Positions 1 to 5,881 of a stretch of 12,261 nucleotides of DNA are shown in pieces; position 1 is the stretch's first letter, and each line of letters begins with the position of its first letter. The DNA is taken from assembly GCA_050015895.1 (NCBI GenBank), contig JBEKAN010000100.1:1-12261 (forward strand), given 5' to 3'. A model generated the notes under the pieces. The model was not told where the DNA came from, ran no database searches, and saw nothing but the letters and a program-made list of their open reading frames with translations. Source of the stretch: JBEKOF01 sp050015895 (GTDB lineage Bacteria > Verrucomicrobiota > Verrucomicrobiia > Limisphaerales > Palsa-1400). The translations under genes were made by a program, and so were the position numbers.

Positions 1-237
1 TCAATCCGCTCAAGGAGTTTTCGCAGAATTCTACGTCTGATCGGTGCCATTGCGCGATCCGATCCAAACTGCCGGCGTGAAACAGAGCGATTCGGGATTC
101 CAAGCCTCAAGATCGTTTTGACCGGGGCGGATAGTCGCATCTTGTTCATTTTTCTGGCTGTCATCGCTGATTTCCCCGAAATGGTCAAGACAAATGTCTT
201 ATCCGCGCTTTCCGTCATGCCAAGCATCCTAACGGGG

Positions 238-486
238 ATGCAACGATTCCCGTTGGAATTATCCGACAATTTTGCGCGGATCGTGGAAAAACACCGAGAG
301 GCCAAGGGGTTGAGCCGCGCCTCGCTGGCGGCAAAGGCCGGCCTTCATCAGACGTACATCGGACTTTTGGAGCGCGGCAAGCGGAGTCCAAATTTGGACA
401 CTGCCCAGGCCATCGCGCAAAGCTTGGGGACATCGCTTTCTCGAATGATTGCTGAGGCCGAAAAGATGCCCGTGGAAAAGCGGTAA
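238..486 (+). CDS. XRE/Cro-type helix-turn-helix regulator (small)
   Basis: This 82-residue protein is almost entirely one XRE/Cro-family HTH domain. Residues 12-70 carry the usual pattern: an amphipathic first helix, 'SRASLAAKAGLHQTYIGLLERG' as the helix-turn-helix, then 'SPNLDTAQAIAQSLGTSLSRMI' as helices 4-5. Such proteins bind operator DNA as dimers. Many are regulators in phages, integrated elements or restriction-modification loci. I chose the ATG at 238 because it places about 11 residues before the domain, the family norm. In-frame starts at 181 (ATG) and 118 (TTG) would add 19 or 40 residues of low-complexity leader. None of these starts has a convincing ribosome-binding site. No partner gene is adjacent: about 580 bp of non-coding DNA follows, and the next gene is a minus-strand integrase. 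The target is unknown; family confidence is high and start confidence moderate. Confidence 0.75.
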   Translation: MQRFPLELSDNFARIVEKHREAKGLSRASLAAKAGLHQTYIGLLERGKRSPNLDTAQAIAQSLGTSLSRMIAEAEKMPVEKR

Positions 487-657
487 AGGATGTGTTCGGG
501 AGCAGCACAGGCGATTCGCCCATAATGAGGCGAAGCGAAAATGACCCCATCCCAGGCAACTGATTTCCTCCAGCCGCGGAGCGTTCGGCAAGGCAAGAGA
601 ACTGCGCGGGACATGCATGATCAGCGCGGGTTCTTGGGGCGCGGGTCTGGCACTCGC

Positions 658-699
658 AAGCAATCGCCGCCCGTCTTTCGCACGACGGGCGGTTTGCTT
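658..699 (+). terminator. Strong intrinsic-terminator-like hairpin
   Basis: A perfect 9-bp GC-rich stem (CCGCCCGTC at 667-675 with GACGGGCGG at 684-692, 8-nt loop) is extended outward by a 6-bp AAGCAA/TTGCTT stem (658-663/694-699) across a small TCG/T internal loop, giving about 15 paired bases. The 5' arm is A-rich and the 3' arm T-rich, so it could stop transcription in either direction. It is about 170 bp downstream of the XRE gene. The T-tract is interrupted (TTTGCTT), so efficiency is uncertain, and the hairpin could instead belong to a structured RNA. Confidence 0.5.
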
Positions 700-997
700 C
701 ACCTGCCGGATCGCCCGGAGATGTTGCATCGCCGCCGGTTGAACTTGCGATGCCGCGCCGGAGACTTCATGCCTGATGGCGGGACCCGGTGGCAGGGTGG
801 CTGGCCGAATTCCCGGACCCCGTGGCGACATTCCGAGACTATCGAATGTCGTGCGAAGACTACGGTTTCGCGGCTCTTGTGCCGCGCCGGCGTGTTCTGG
901 ACTTAATGGAAGCGACAGATGAGCCGGGATGTGGAGAAAAGGAGTAAAACTCAAAGGAATTCCGACAGAAAGCGCTGGGCGAAGGCGGAATACAAAA

Positions 998-1022
998 GAG
1001 CCAAGATAGGACGGCTCAATCT
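998..1022 (-). terminator. Possible terminator of the integrase gene
   Basis: On the minus strand, about 50 nt past the integrase stop, GAGCC and GGCTC (1017-1013 and 1002-998) can form a 5-bp stem with a 10-nt loop, followed directly by TTTTGTATT. The stem is short, so this is a weak call. On the plus strand the same stem is followed by AATCTTTTT, which allows bidirectional use. Confidence 0.35.
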
Positions 1023-1070
1023 TTTTCCATGCACTGATTCGATCCGCTGGATGGGGAAAGATGATGCCAG

Positions 1071-2435
1071 TCAGGGGGCTGCTTGCGCACGTTTCAATTT
1101 ATTGGCATACTTCGCCAGTGCTTCGAGACGTTTTTCCGACGGCGTTATCTTGAACCATCGCGCTGCCTCCTCTGGAGTCGTCAATTCCAAATAATCCTCC
1201 ATGATTACTTTTGCTGAATTGCCGGATTCCAGCGCAGTTTTTTCCGGGTCAGAAGTTTGGGCAACGCGATAAGAAATATAGCTGTTACGAAATCGGTTTG
1301 CCCCAGCCTTAATGTCCCGTTTTCCCGCAAAACGATCCCACGCCTGAAAGACACTTTGGGGCGTCGACCACTGCTGGCAAATGCGTCCTTTCAGTCCCTC
1401 AAAGGGTGCAATCCATTTCCGGAGGTTGGGAAGAAGGGGCATGATGCGACGGCGCTTTTTCTTTGTGACAGAGCGGGGCAGAATAATGTAGCCCTTGCCT
1501 CTACGGAAATGAATATGCTCCCATTCCATAAAAAAGATCTCCTCCGTGCGCACGCCGCTGAACGCTTTGACCGCCATTGAAGGCACCAAGTGTATCGGTG
1601 AACCTGAGAGCAGATCATCCATCTGATCTGACTCGAAGATCTGATTTTCCGCCTTATCGGCCTCGGACACGCGATTGACGGCGTCGGCCTCCGTCGCCAG
1701 ATCTCTGGGCAAATAACCGTGCTTACGCGCATAATGGAACAACTCCACAATGGCGTTGCGGTAGTTGTTCCTTGTTCGGCCTTTGGGCTTTCCACCGCGG
1801 CGAGTCCCTTTGGCCAAGGATGTCATTTGCCGCAACCACGTTTCAATTTCTTCGGTCAAGATCTCCGCGATTTGGCCTGGGAAATCCTTGGCAAATCGTC
1901 CCAACCGTGTCCTCAAATCGCGCACGTGGTAATCCCCGCGCTTGTCCAACTCCAGCGCTGTCGTCATTTCTTCAGCCAGTTTCGGAACCGTGATCGGTTT
2001 AAGTTCGGTGCGCCCAAATTTTTGATAGAAGTGGGCCACCGTCCGAAGGTCGGCCTTGTTGACGATTTTTTTGGCGTCCGCATATTCGCGCGCGGCAACG
2101 TCGAGGCGGATTCCCAACGGCTTCAGGTGCGAGTTGGCCGCTAAATAAATCCGGCGGTCTGCCCCTCGTAGCTCCAGAGCCTCCATCTGGCCGTGAGCCA
2201 ATTTGGTGGCGGCAGCATCGGCGCACGTCCTGGCCTTTCGCTCGGTGCTGCACCGTTCACGAATTCGCTGGCCGCGGAAGGAATATTCGACTATCCAAGA
2301 TTCGTACCAGTAACGACCGATCTTCTGCGGGCTGAAGCGCACATGCACCCGCACGGAATCGCGTTTTACATCGAATGAAGGGCGCCTCGCCGGTTTGCGA
2401 CGGGCTCCCTTCGGCTGTTGTTTAGTTGCCGCCAT
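1071..2435 (-). CDS. Tyrosine recombinase / integrase of an integrated element
   Basis: This 454-residue protein is a tyrosine site-specific recombinase that would integrate and excise an element by strand exchange through a covalent 3'-phosphotyrosine. The basic N-terminal third (residues 1-110) fits an arm-binding region, and residues about 120-250 fit the core-binding SAM-like domain. The catalytic domain shows 'SGVRTEE' with Arg296, a basic turn with Lys324-326, 'NRFRNSYIS' with Arg383, 'ESGNSAKVIMEDYLE' with Asn406, and the nucleophile Tyr415. Both usual catalytic-box histidines are replaced: HxxR reads N380-R-F-R383 and the GH position reads G405-N406. I recall this variant from verrucomicrobial integrases, so it need not mean inactivity. 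The gene is full length and points away from an adjacent tRNA-Gly whose 3' end lies 65 bp from its start, the classic tRNA-borne att arrangement. No Shine-Dalgarno sequence is seen. Confidence 0.88.
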   Translation of the reverse strand: MAATKQQPKGARRKPARRPSFDVKRDSVRVHVRFSPQKIGRYWYESWIVEYSFRGQRIRERCSTERKARTCADAAATKLAHGQMEALELRGADRRIYLAANSHLKPLGIRLDVAAREYADAKKIVNKADLRTVAHFYQKFGRTELKPITVPKLAEEMTTALELDKRGDYHVRDLRTRLGRFAKDFPGQIAEILTEEIETWLRQMTSLAKGTRRGGKPKGRTRNNYRNAIVELFHYARKHGYLPRDLATEADAVNRVSEADKAENQIFESDQMDDLLSGSPIHLVPSMAVKAFSGVRTEEIFFMEWEHIHFRRGKGYIILPRSVTKKKRRRIMPLLPNLRKWIAPFEGLKGRICQQWSTPQSVFQAWDRFAGKRDIKAGANRFRNSYISYRVAQTSDPEKTALESGNSAKVIMEDYLELTTPEEAARWFKITPSEKRLEALAKYANKLKRAQAAP

Positions 2436-2447
2436 AATTGAAAGTTT

Positions 2448-2467
2448 GGCACTAAACCGGCACTAAA
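2448..2467. repeat. Pair of GGCACTAAA direct repeats in the int-tRNA gap
   Basis: GGCACTAAA occurs at 2448-2456 and again at 2459-2467, an 11-bp period of about one helical turn, 13 bp upstream of the integrase start. Phased short direct repeats between int and the att tRNA could be arm-type or autoregulatory sites for the recombinase; that is inference from position only. Confidence 0.45.
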
Positions 2468-2500
2468 AGCGAGGGAATATGCGTAAGTCCTTGTGGCTGT

Positions 2501-2574
2501 TGGAGCGGGTGAAGGGAATCGAACCCTCGTCTCAGGCTTGGGAAGCCCGCATTCTACCATTGAACCACACCCGC
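2501..2574 (-). tRNA. tRNA-Gly (anticodon CCC)
   Basis: This is a complete 74-nt cloverleaf with encoded CCA. The acceptor stem GCGGGTG/CACCCGC pairs over 7 bp, the D arm is GTTC...GAAT, and the anticodon stem CGGGC/GCCTG encloses the loop TTCCCAA, giving anticodon CCC. The T arm is AGGGTTCGATTCCCT and the 3' end is TCCA. Overall it closely resembles bacterial glyU-type tRNA-Gly(CCC). The gene is intact, as expected if an element integrated into its 3' half and restored it. It is transcribed toward the integrase. A possible promoter lies upstream on the minus strand: TTGCAA at 2609-2614, a 17-bp spacer, then TACCGT at 2586-2591. Confidence 0.95.
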
Positions 2575-2585
2575 CGATCTTCCTC

Positions 2586-2614
2586 ACGGTATCCGTCCCA
2601 TCCCTGGATTGCAA
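2586..2614 (-). promoter_or_regulatory. Possible sigma70-type promoter of tRNA-Gly
   Basis: On the minus strand TTGCAA (2614-2609) and TACCGT (2591-2586) are separated by 17 bp. The predicted start is about 10 nt before the mature tRNA 5' end. The -35 matches 4 of 6 and the -10 only 3 of 6 consensus bases, so support comes from spacing and position. Confidence 0.3.
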
Positions 2615-2675
2615 GACCTTATCACAACCTTCATCTCAAGCTCAAGCTCTCAAGCCTCCGGGGTTTCGTCTTTTC

Positions 2676-3440
2676 TCATCGCGCTGTGGCGAGGAGGTTG
2701 CTGATGTGGGTCTTGCCGCGCTCCACGGATTTGAGAAGCGAAGCTCCCCGCGCCAGCCAGGCTGTGACGGCGGCCGAATAGGCGCAACCCGCCCCGTGCG
2801 GCGCGATGGCCCGGACCCTGGGCGCGCAGATCATCCATTCGCCGCCGTCGCCGCAAAGAAAGTCCACCGCCGTCCCTCCGCATTCCAGATGCCCGCCTTT
2901 GACCAGCGCCGCGCAACCGAAGGTTTCCCAAATCGCCCTCGCCGCCGCGCGCAGATCCTCGGCGGACCGGATTTTCCTCCCAGTCAAGAACTCCGCCTCG
3001 AACAAATTCGGCGTCACCAGCGTCGCCAGCGGCAGGAGGTCGCGCCGCAGAGTCCGCGCCGCGCCGGCTTGGAGGAGACGCCGCCCGCTGGTGGCCGCCA
3101 TCACGGGATCCACCACCAGCGGAACGCCCGGTGTTTGCCGGAAGAAACGCACGACTTCGCGGACGATGCCCGCGGAATAGAGCATCCCGGTTTTCACGGC
3201 GGCCGGGGGCGAATGGGAGAACACGGCCTCGATTTGCGCCCGCACCATTTTTGGCGGACACGGCAGCAGCCGGGAGATCGCGCGCGCGTTTTGCGCCGTC
3301 ACGCAGGTGATGGCCGTGGCGCCATGGACTCCCAGCGCCGCGAAGGTCCTCAGATCGGCCTGGATGCCCGCGCCGCCTCCGCTGTCCGAGCCGGCGACGG
3401 TCAGAGCGACTGGTTTGGGAGTCGGTTGAGTTCGTTCCAT
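2676..3440 (-). CDS. thiD: Hydroxymethylpyrimidine / phosphomethylpyrimidine kinase (thiamine biosynthesis)
   Basis: ThiD phosphorylates HMP to HMP-P and then HMP-PP, the pyrimidine half of thiamine, in the cytoplasm. It is a ribokinase-fold enzyme. Visible signatures are the N-terminal 'VAGSDSGGGAGIQADL' (residues 15-30), 'AVKTGML' (81-87), 'VVDPVMAATSG' (109-119), 'LLPLATLVTPNLFEAE' (135-150), 'LVKGGHL' (179-185) and the anion-hole/catalytic 'PHGAGC' (214-219), a slight variant of the usual THGTGC. The 254-residue length from 3440 is typical. An alternative ATG at 3467 would add nine residues (MARQKHFQQ) absent from most family members, so I prefer 3440. Neither start has a clear ribosome-binding site. 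No other thi gene is nearby. It is divergent from polX with a 70-bp gap, and the tRNA-Gly lies 101 bp downstream on the same strand. Confidence 0.92.
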   Translation of the reverse strand: MERTQPTPKPVALTVAGSDSGGGAGIQADLRTFAALGVHGATAITCVTAQNARAISRLLPCPPKMVRAQIEAVFSHSPPAAVKTGMLYSAGIVREVVRFFRQTPGVPLVVDPVMAATSGRRLLQAGAARTLRRDLLPLATLVTPNLFEAEFLTGRKIRSAEDLRAAARAIWETFGCAALVKGGHLECGGTAVDFLCGDGGEWMICAPRVRAIAPHGAGCAYSAAVTAWLARGASLLKSVERGKTHISNLLATAR

Positions 3441-3498
3441 TTGCTGGAAATGTTTCTGACGGGCCATGTTCCAACTTTTCTCGGCCCCACTTCCAGTT

Positions 3499-3511
3499 TA
3501 TTCTTCGGAAA
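3499..3511 (+). promoter_or_regulatory. -10-like hexamer placed for a leaderless polX transcript
   Basis: TATTCT (3499-3504; 4 of 6 matches to TATAAT) is followed by exactly 6 nt and the polX ATG, which puts the predicted transcription start on the A of the ATG. A poor -35 (TTTTCT-like) lies 17 bp upstream. There is no Shine-Dalgarno sequence. Alone this is weak; it gains weight from the same arrangement at other genes in the window. Confidence 0.3.
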
Positions 3512-5274
3512 TGAACAATGAACAGGTCGCGCAAACACTCATGGAAATCGCCACGCTGCTCGAACTCAAAGGGGAGAATCCCTTCAAGTCCCGCGCCTAC
3601 GTCAACGCCGCGCGCGCCATCCAGGCGCTGCGCGAGCCGCTGGCGGAGGTTTTCGCCCCGGAGTCGGAGCCGCGCGTCAAGGGCGTCGGCGACAGTCTCC
3701 ATAAGAAGATTTGCGAGCTGCTGGCCACGGGCAGGCTCGCCTATTATGAGGAGTTGAAGAACTCGGTCCCCGCGGGGCTGGTCATGATGTTGAGCATCCC
3801 CGGCCTTGGCCCCAAGAAGATCAAGGCGCTTCACGAGCGTCTGGGCGTCACCACGATGGAGGAACTGGAACAGGCGTGCCAGGAGAACAAAGTCGCGCAA
3901 TTGCCCGGCTTTGGGGAAAAGACCCAGGCCAACATTGTTTCGGGCATCCAATTCCGCCGCCAATACGCCTCCCGCCATTTGTTGGGGGACGCGCTGCTGG
4001 TGGCGGAGCCGATCTTGGAAAGTTTGCGCCAGCATCCCGACGTGATCCGGTGCGGCCCGGCCGGGAGCCTGCGCCGGAACAAGGAAATCATCGGCGACAT
4101 TGATCTGCTGGCCTCCTCCAAGAGCGCCGGCGAGGTCATCGAGTATTTCATCCATCAGCCCGGCGTGGTGCGCGTGAGCGCGCAGGGCGACACCAAGGCC
4201 TCCGTCGTGCTGGAGGGCGGAATCCAGGCCGATCTGCGGGTGGTCAGCGACGCGGAGTATCCCTTCGCGCTGGCCTATTTCACGGGCAGCAAGGAGCACA
4301 ACATCGTCATGCGCCAGCGCGCCATCGAGCGCGGGCTGCGCCTCAACGAATACGGTCTTTTCAAATCCGACGTCGAAACCCGCGACCCCGCCCTGCTGGT
4401 GGGCTGCCGCACAGAGGAGGAGATTTTCCAGCGCCTCGGCCTGGCCGACATCCCGCCGGAGTTGCGCGAGGACCAGGGGGAATTTGACGCCGCCGAGAAG
4501 AACCAACTCCCGCGGCTCCTGGAATGGACGCAGTTGAGAGGGTCGCTCCACAACCATTCCAACTGGAGCGACGGCCGGATGACGCTGGAGGAAATCGCCG
4601 GCCAGGCGAGGGAGTTGGGCTGCGACTACTGGGCCGTCACCGACCATTCCAAATCCTCCTTCCAGGCCAACGGACTGGCCCCGGAGCGGGTGCGTCAACA
4701 ATTGGTGGAAATCGCGGCGCTGAACCGCAAGTTCGAGAGCGAAGGCGAGGGCTTCCGCCTGCTCACCGGGTCGGAGGTGGACATCCTGGCCGACGGACGG
4801 CTGGACTTCGAGGACGATCTCCTGGCGCAACTGGAGGTGGTGGTGGCCAGCGTCCACCAGGGGTTCACCCAAAGCGAGGCGGAGATGACCGGGCGGCTGA
4901 TCCGGGCGGCGCAAAACCCGCATGTCCATATCCTGGGCCACTTGACAGGGCGCTTGTTGCTGGAGCGGGAACCTTACAAAGTCAACCAAACGGCGGTCAT
5001 TGACGCCTGCGCGGAAACGGGCACCTGGATTGAGCTGAACGCCAGCCCGCTGCGCTTCGACATGGACTGGCGGCTGTGGCATTACGCCAAGGGGAAGGGG
5101 GTGAAATGCGCCATCAACTGCGACGCGCATCGTTTTGAGGACGCGGGCCATCTGCGCCTGGGCGCGGGCATCGCTCGCAAAGGCTGGCTGGAAAAGAAGG
5201 ACGTGATCAACACCGCGCCGCTGCCGGCATTGAGGCGGGCGCTGCAAGCCAAGAGGAGCCGAAATCAAAGGTGA
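3511..5274 (+). CDS. polX: DNA polymerase X family with C-terminal PHP 3'-5' exonuclease domain
   Basis: This is a bacterial PolX, a gap-filling polymerase of base-excision repair with a metal-dependent nuclease. The 587 residues match the family length (about 570-580). The N-terminal 8-kDa-like domain starts at once ('LLELKGENPFKSRAYVNAAR', 17-35), followed by helix-hairpin-helix motifs at 57-68, 95-113 and 131-142. The polymerase palm shows 'GPAGSLRRNKEIIGDIDLL' (182-200), with metal-binding Asp196 and Asp198 and a third acidic residue Asp241 in 'ADLRVV'. The PHP domain (about 345-570) carries His347/His349 in 'LHNHSNWSDG', 'VTDHS' (His379), 'SEVDIL' (Glu422), 'SVHQ' (His449), 'GHLTGR' (His476; usually GHPTGR) and 'CDAH' (Asp538/His540), so both active sites look intact. 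I chose the ATG at 3511 because 'MNNEQVAQTLMEIA' matches the usual N terminus; an ATG at 3466 would overlap thiD. Confidence 0.93.
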   Translation: MNNEQVAQTLMEIATLLELKGENPFKSRAYVNAARAIQALREPLAEVFAPESEPRVKGVGDSLHKKICELLATGRLAYYEELKNSVPAGLVMMLSIPGLGPKKIKALHERLGVTTMEELEQACQENKVAQLPGFGEKTQANIVSGIQFRRQYASRHLLGDALLVAEPILESLRQHPDVIRCGPAGSLRRNKEIIGDIDLLASSKSAGEVIEYFIHQPGVVRVSAQGDTKASVVLEGGIQADLRVVSDAEYPFALAYFTGSKEHNIVMRQRAIERGLRLNEYGLFKSDVETRDPALLVGCRTEEEIFQRLGLADIPPELREDQGEFDAAEKNQLPRLLEWTQLRGSLHNHSNWSDGRMTLEEIAGQARELGCDYWAVTDHSKSSFQANGLAPERVRQQLVEIAALNRKFESEGEGFRLLTGSEVDILADGRLDFEDDLLAQLEVVVASVHQGFTQSEAEMTGRLIRAAQNPHVHILGHLTGRLLLEREPYKVNQTAVIDACAETGTWIELNASPLRFDMDWRLWHYAKGKGVKCAINCDAHRFEDAGHLRLGAGIARKGWLEKKDVINTAPLPALRRALQAKRSRNQR

Positions 5275-5280
5275 ATGGCA

Positions 5281-5299
5281 TTGGCCGCGAAAAGGCCAA
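5281..5299 (+). terminator. Hairpin just past the polX stop
   Basis: TTGGCC (5281-5286) and GGCCAA (5294-5299) form a perfect 6-bp stem with a 7-nt loop, seven bases after the polX stop. No T-tract follows, so it may stabilise the mRNA 3' end or be the first stem of the larger structured region rather than a true intrinsic terminator. Confidence 0.35.
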
Positions 5300-5302
5300 A
5301 GA

Positions 5303-5391
5303 GGCTCAAAACTCAGGCAGTTGGTTCTTCGTGATGTCGGTCAGGAAGCGGGTTTTTGGAGGGGGAGGGGGGCTTCCAGGGGTTTTGAGCC
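5303..5391. repeat. Nested inverted repeats around a G-rich tract
   Basis: GGCTCAAAAC (5303-5312) is perfectly complementary in inverted orientation to GTTTTGAGCC (5382-5391). Inside, GGAAGC (5344-5349) pairs with GCTTCC (5372-5377), looping out 22 nt that contain G-runs of 3, 5 and 6. A fourth G-run sits at 5379-5382. The arrangement could be a folded 3' UTR, a small RNA or the end of a mobile repeat; no T-tract supports a simple terminator. Confidence 0.55.
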
Positions 5392-5440
5392 GTCAACCCG
5401 TCAGGACCCCCGTAAACATTGGGGATTTTTGAGGTTTGCC

Positions 5441-5480
5441 CCGTCAGAAAGCCGTCAGGTTGCCGTCAGCGACCCGTCAG
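5441..5480. repeat. Four CCGTCAG heptamers at exact 11-bp spacing
   Basis: CCGTCAG occurs at 5441-5447, 5452-5458, 5463-5469 and 5474-5480, each 11 bp apart with unrelated 4-bp spacers (AAAG, GTTG, CGAC). Looser relatives lie on both sides: CCGTCAA at 5390, CCGTCAG at 5398 and CCGTGAG at 5487. Conserved heptamer plus variable 4-bp spacer is the geometry of OmpR/PhoB-family operators (Pho box consensus CTGTCAT, 5 of 7 bases shared). It is therefore a plausible regulator-binding array, though a slipped tandem repeat is also possible. Confidence 0.6.
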
Positions 5481-5488
5481 GACAATCC

Positions 5489-5520
5489 GTGAGTCAGTGA
5501 ATCAGTGAATTAGCGAGTGT
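5489..5520. repeat. Degenerate 8-bp tandem repeat (GTGAATCA type)
   Basis: Four consecutive 8-bp units are seen: GTGAGTCA, GTGAATCA, GTGAATTA and GCGAGTGT, increasingly degenerate rightward. It directly follows the CCGTCAG array. No function is apparent. Confidence 0.5.
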
Positions 5521-5798
5521 GTCAGAAGGAGTGGGGAAAGTCGCCTTGCGGCTTCGTAACTGCCTGGTTGTAAAGGACTTGCCGAAGGAAACGGCACATT
5601 TTCGCGACGGTTCTGGAAATGGCAGCATATTTTCATAGGCTGATCACGCGGGCTTGCTCCCAGACTGTGGACATGGAAGGAACCGGCCCTTGTTCCGAGG
5701 TATCCAGTGATCTGCGCATGACCCGCCAACGGGATTCGCTTTCAAAATCAAGTCAAGTTGGATGCCTGATTTTCCCCTCGCTTCCGCGCCAACCCGGC

Positions 5799-5807
5799 GG
5801 GGGGGGG
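5799..5807. repeat. G9 homopolymer upstream of the restriction-modification gene
   Basis: Nine consecutive G residues lie 36 bp upstream of the predicted -35 element and 75 bp upstream of the chosen start codon. Poly-G tracts near restriction-modification genes can vary in length by slipped-strand mispairing and change expression; a single sequence cannot show variation. Confidence 0.5.
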
Positions 5808-5842
5808 AGAGTTGCAAGCGCAAAGCAAAAGGCCCACAGGAA

Positions 5843-5871
5843 TTGACGCGGCCCCATTTTGGGCGCAGAAT
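5843..5871 (+). promoter_or_regulatory. Sigma70-like promoter of the Type IIG gene, near-leaderless
   Basis: TTGACG (5843-5848; 5 of 6 consensus) and CAGAAT (5866-5871; 4 of 6) are separated by an ideal 17 bp. The predicted transcription start near 5878 leaves only about 4 nt before the ATG at 5882, and no Shine-Dalgarno sequence exists. The element also argues against the in-frame upstream ATG at 5762. Confidence 0.5.
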
Positions 5872-5881
5872 CGTTTTGACC

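Larger units (their letters stand above)
487..1070. other. Non-coding stretch with strong hairpins between regulator and integrase
   Basis: No credible protein gene is visible here. The open frames (plus 541-906, minus 954-259) are Arg/Pro/Cys-rich, overlap each other and resemble no family I recognise. The stretch does hold secondary structure: a 6-bp stem 515-520/529-534, a long imperfect hairpin 658-699, and a perfect 7-bp stem 726-732/747-753 with a 14-nt loop. A short stem at 998-1017 precedes the integrase 3' end. It may be degraded element DNA or hold an untranslated RNA. Confidence 0.5.
5275..5881. other. 607-bp non-coding region rich in structure and repeats
   Basis: No protein gene is credible between polX and the restriction-modification gene. 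From left to right it holds: a 6-bp hairpin (5281-5299); a perfect 10-bp inverted repeat (5303-5312/5382-5391) enclosing a second hairpin (5344-5349/5372-5377) and a tract of four G-runs (5350-5382); the CCGTCAG array (5441-5480); an octamer array (5489-5520); a 5-bp stem 5580-5584/5592-5596 followed by CATTTT; a G9 tract (5799-5807); and a promoter (5843-5871). I see nothing definite in 5600-5795. Confidence 0.6.

Noticed and set aside
259..954. Minus-strand 231-codon frame and the plus-strand 541-906 frame in the left region
   Set aside because: They overlap each other, and the minus frame also overlaps the XRE gene. Composition is Arg/Pro/Cys-rich and no family, start context or ribosome-binding site supports them.
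919..1194. Plus-strand 91-codon basic frame near the integrase 3' end
   Set aside because: Its last 40 codons are antisense to the integrase and the rest is unrecognisable.
2650..5268. 872-codon open frame on the minus strand, antisense to polX and running into thiD
   Set aside because: It overlaps two well-supported genes, is rich in Arg, Gln, Leu and Ala in low-complexity runs, and shows no family motif. It is a by-product of GC-rich third positions.
5441..5480. CRISPR array at the CCGTCAG repeats
   Set aside because: Repeats are 7 bp with 4-bp spacers, far below CRISPR dimensions, and no cas gene is present.
112..5881. 12-base match ATCGTTTTGACC at 112-123 and 5870-5881, before the XRE leader and before the Type IIG start
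   Set aside because: A 12-bp match is expected by chance a few times in 12 kb, and the first copy is not at a supported start.
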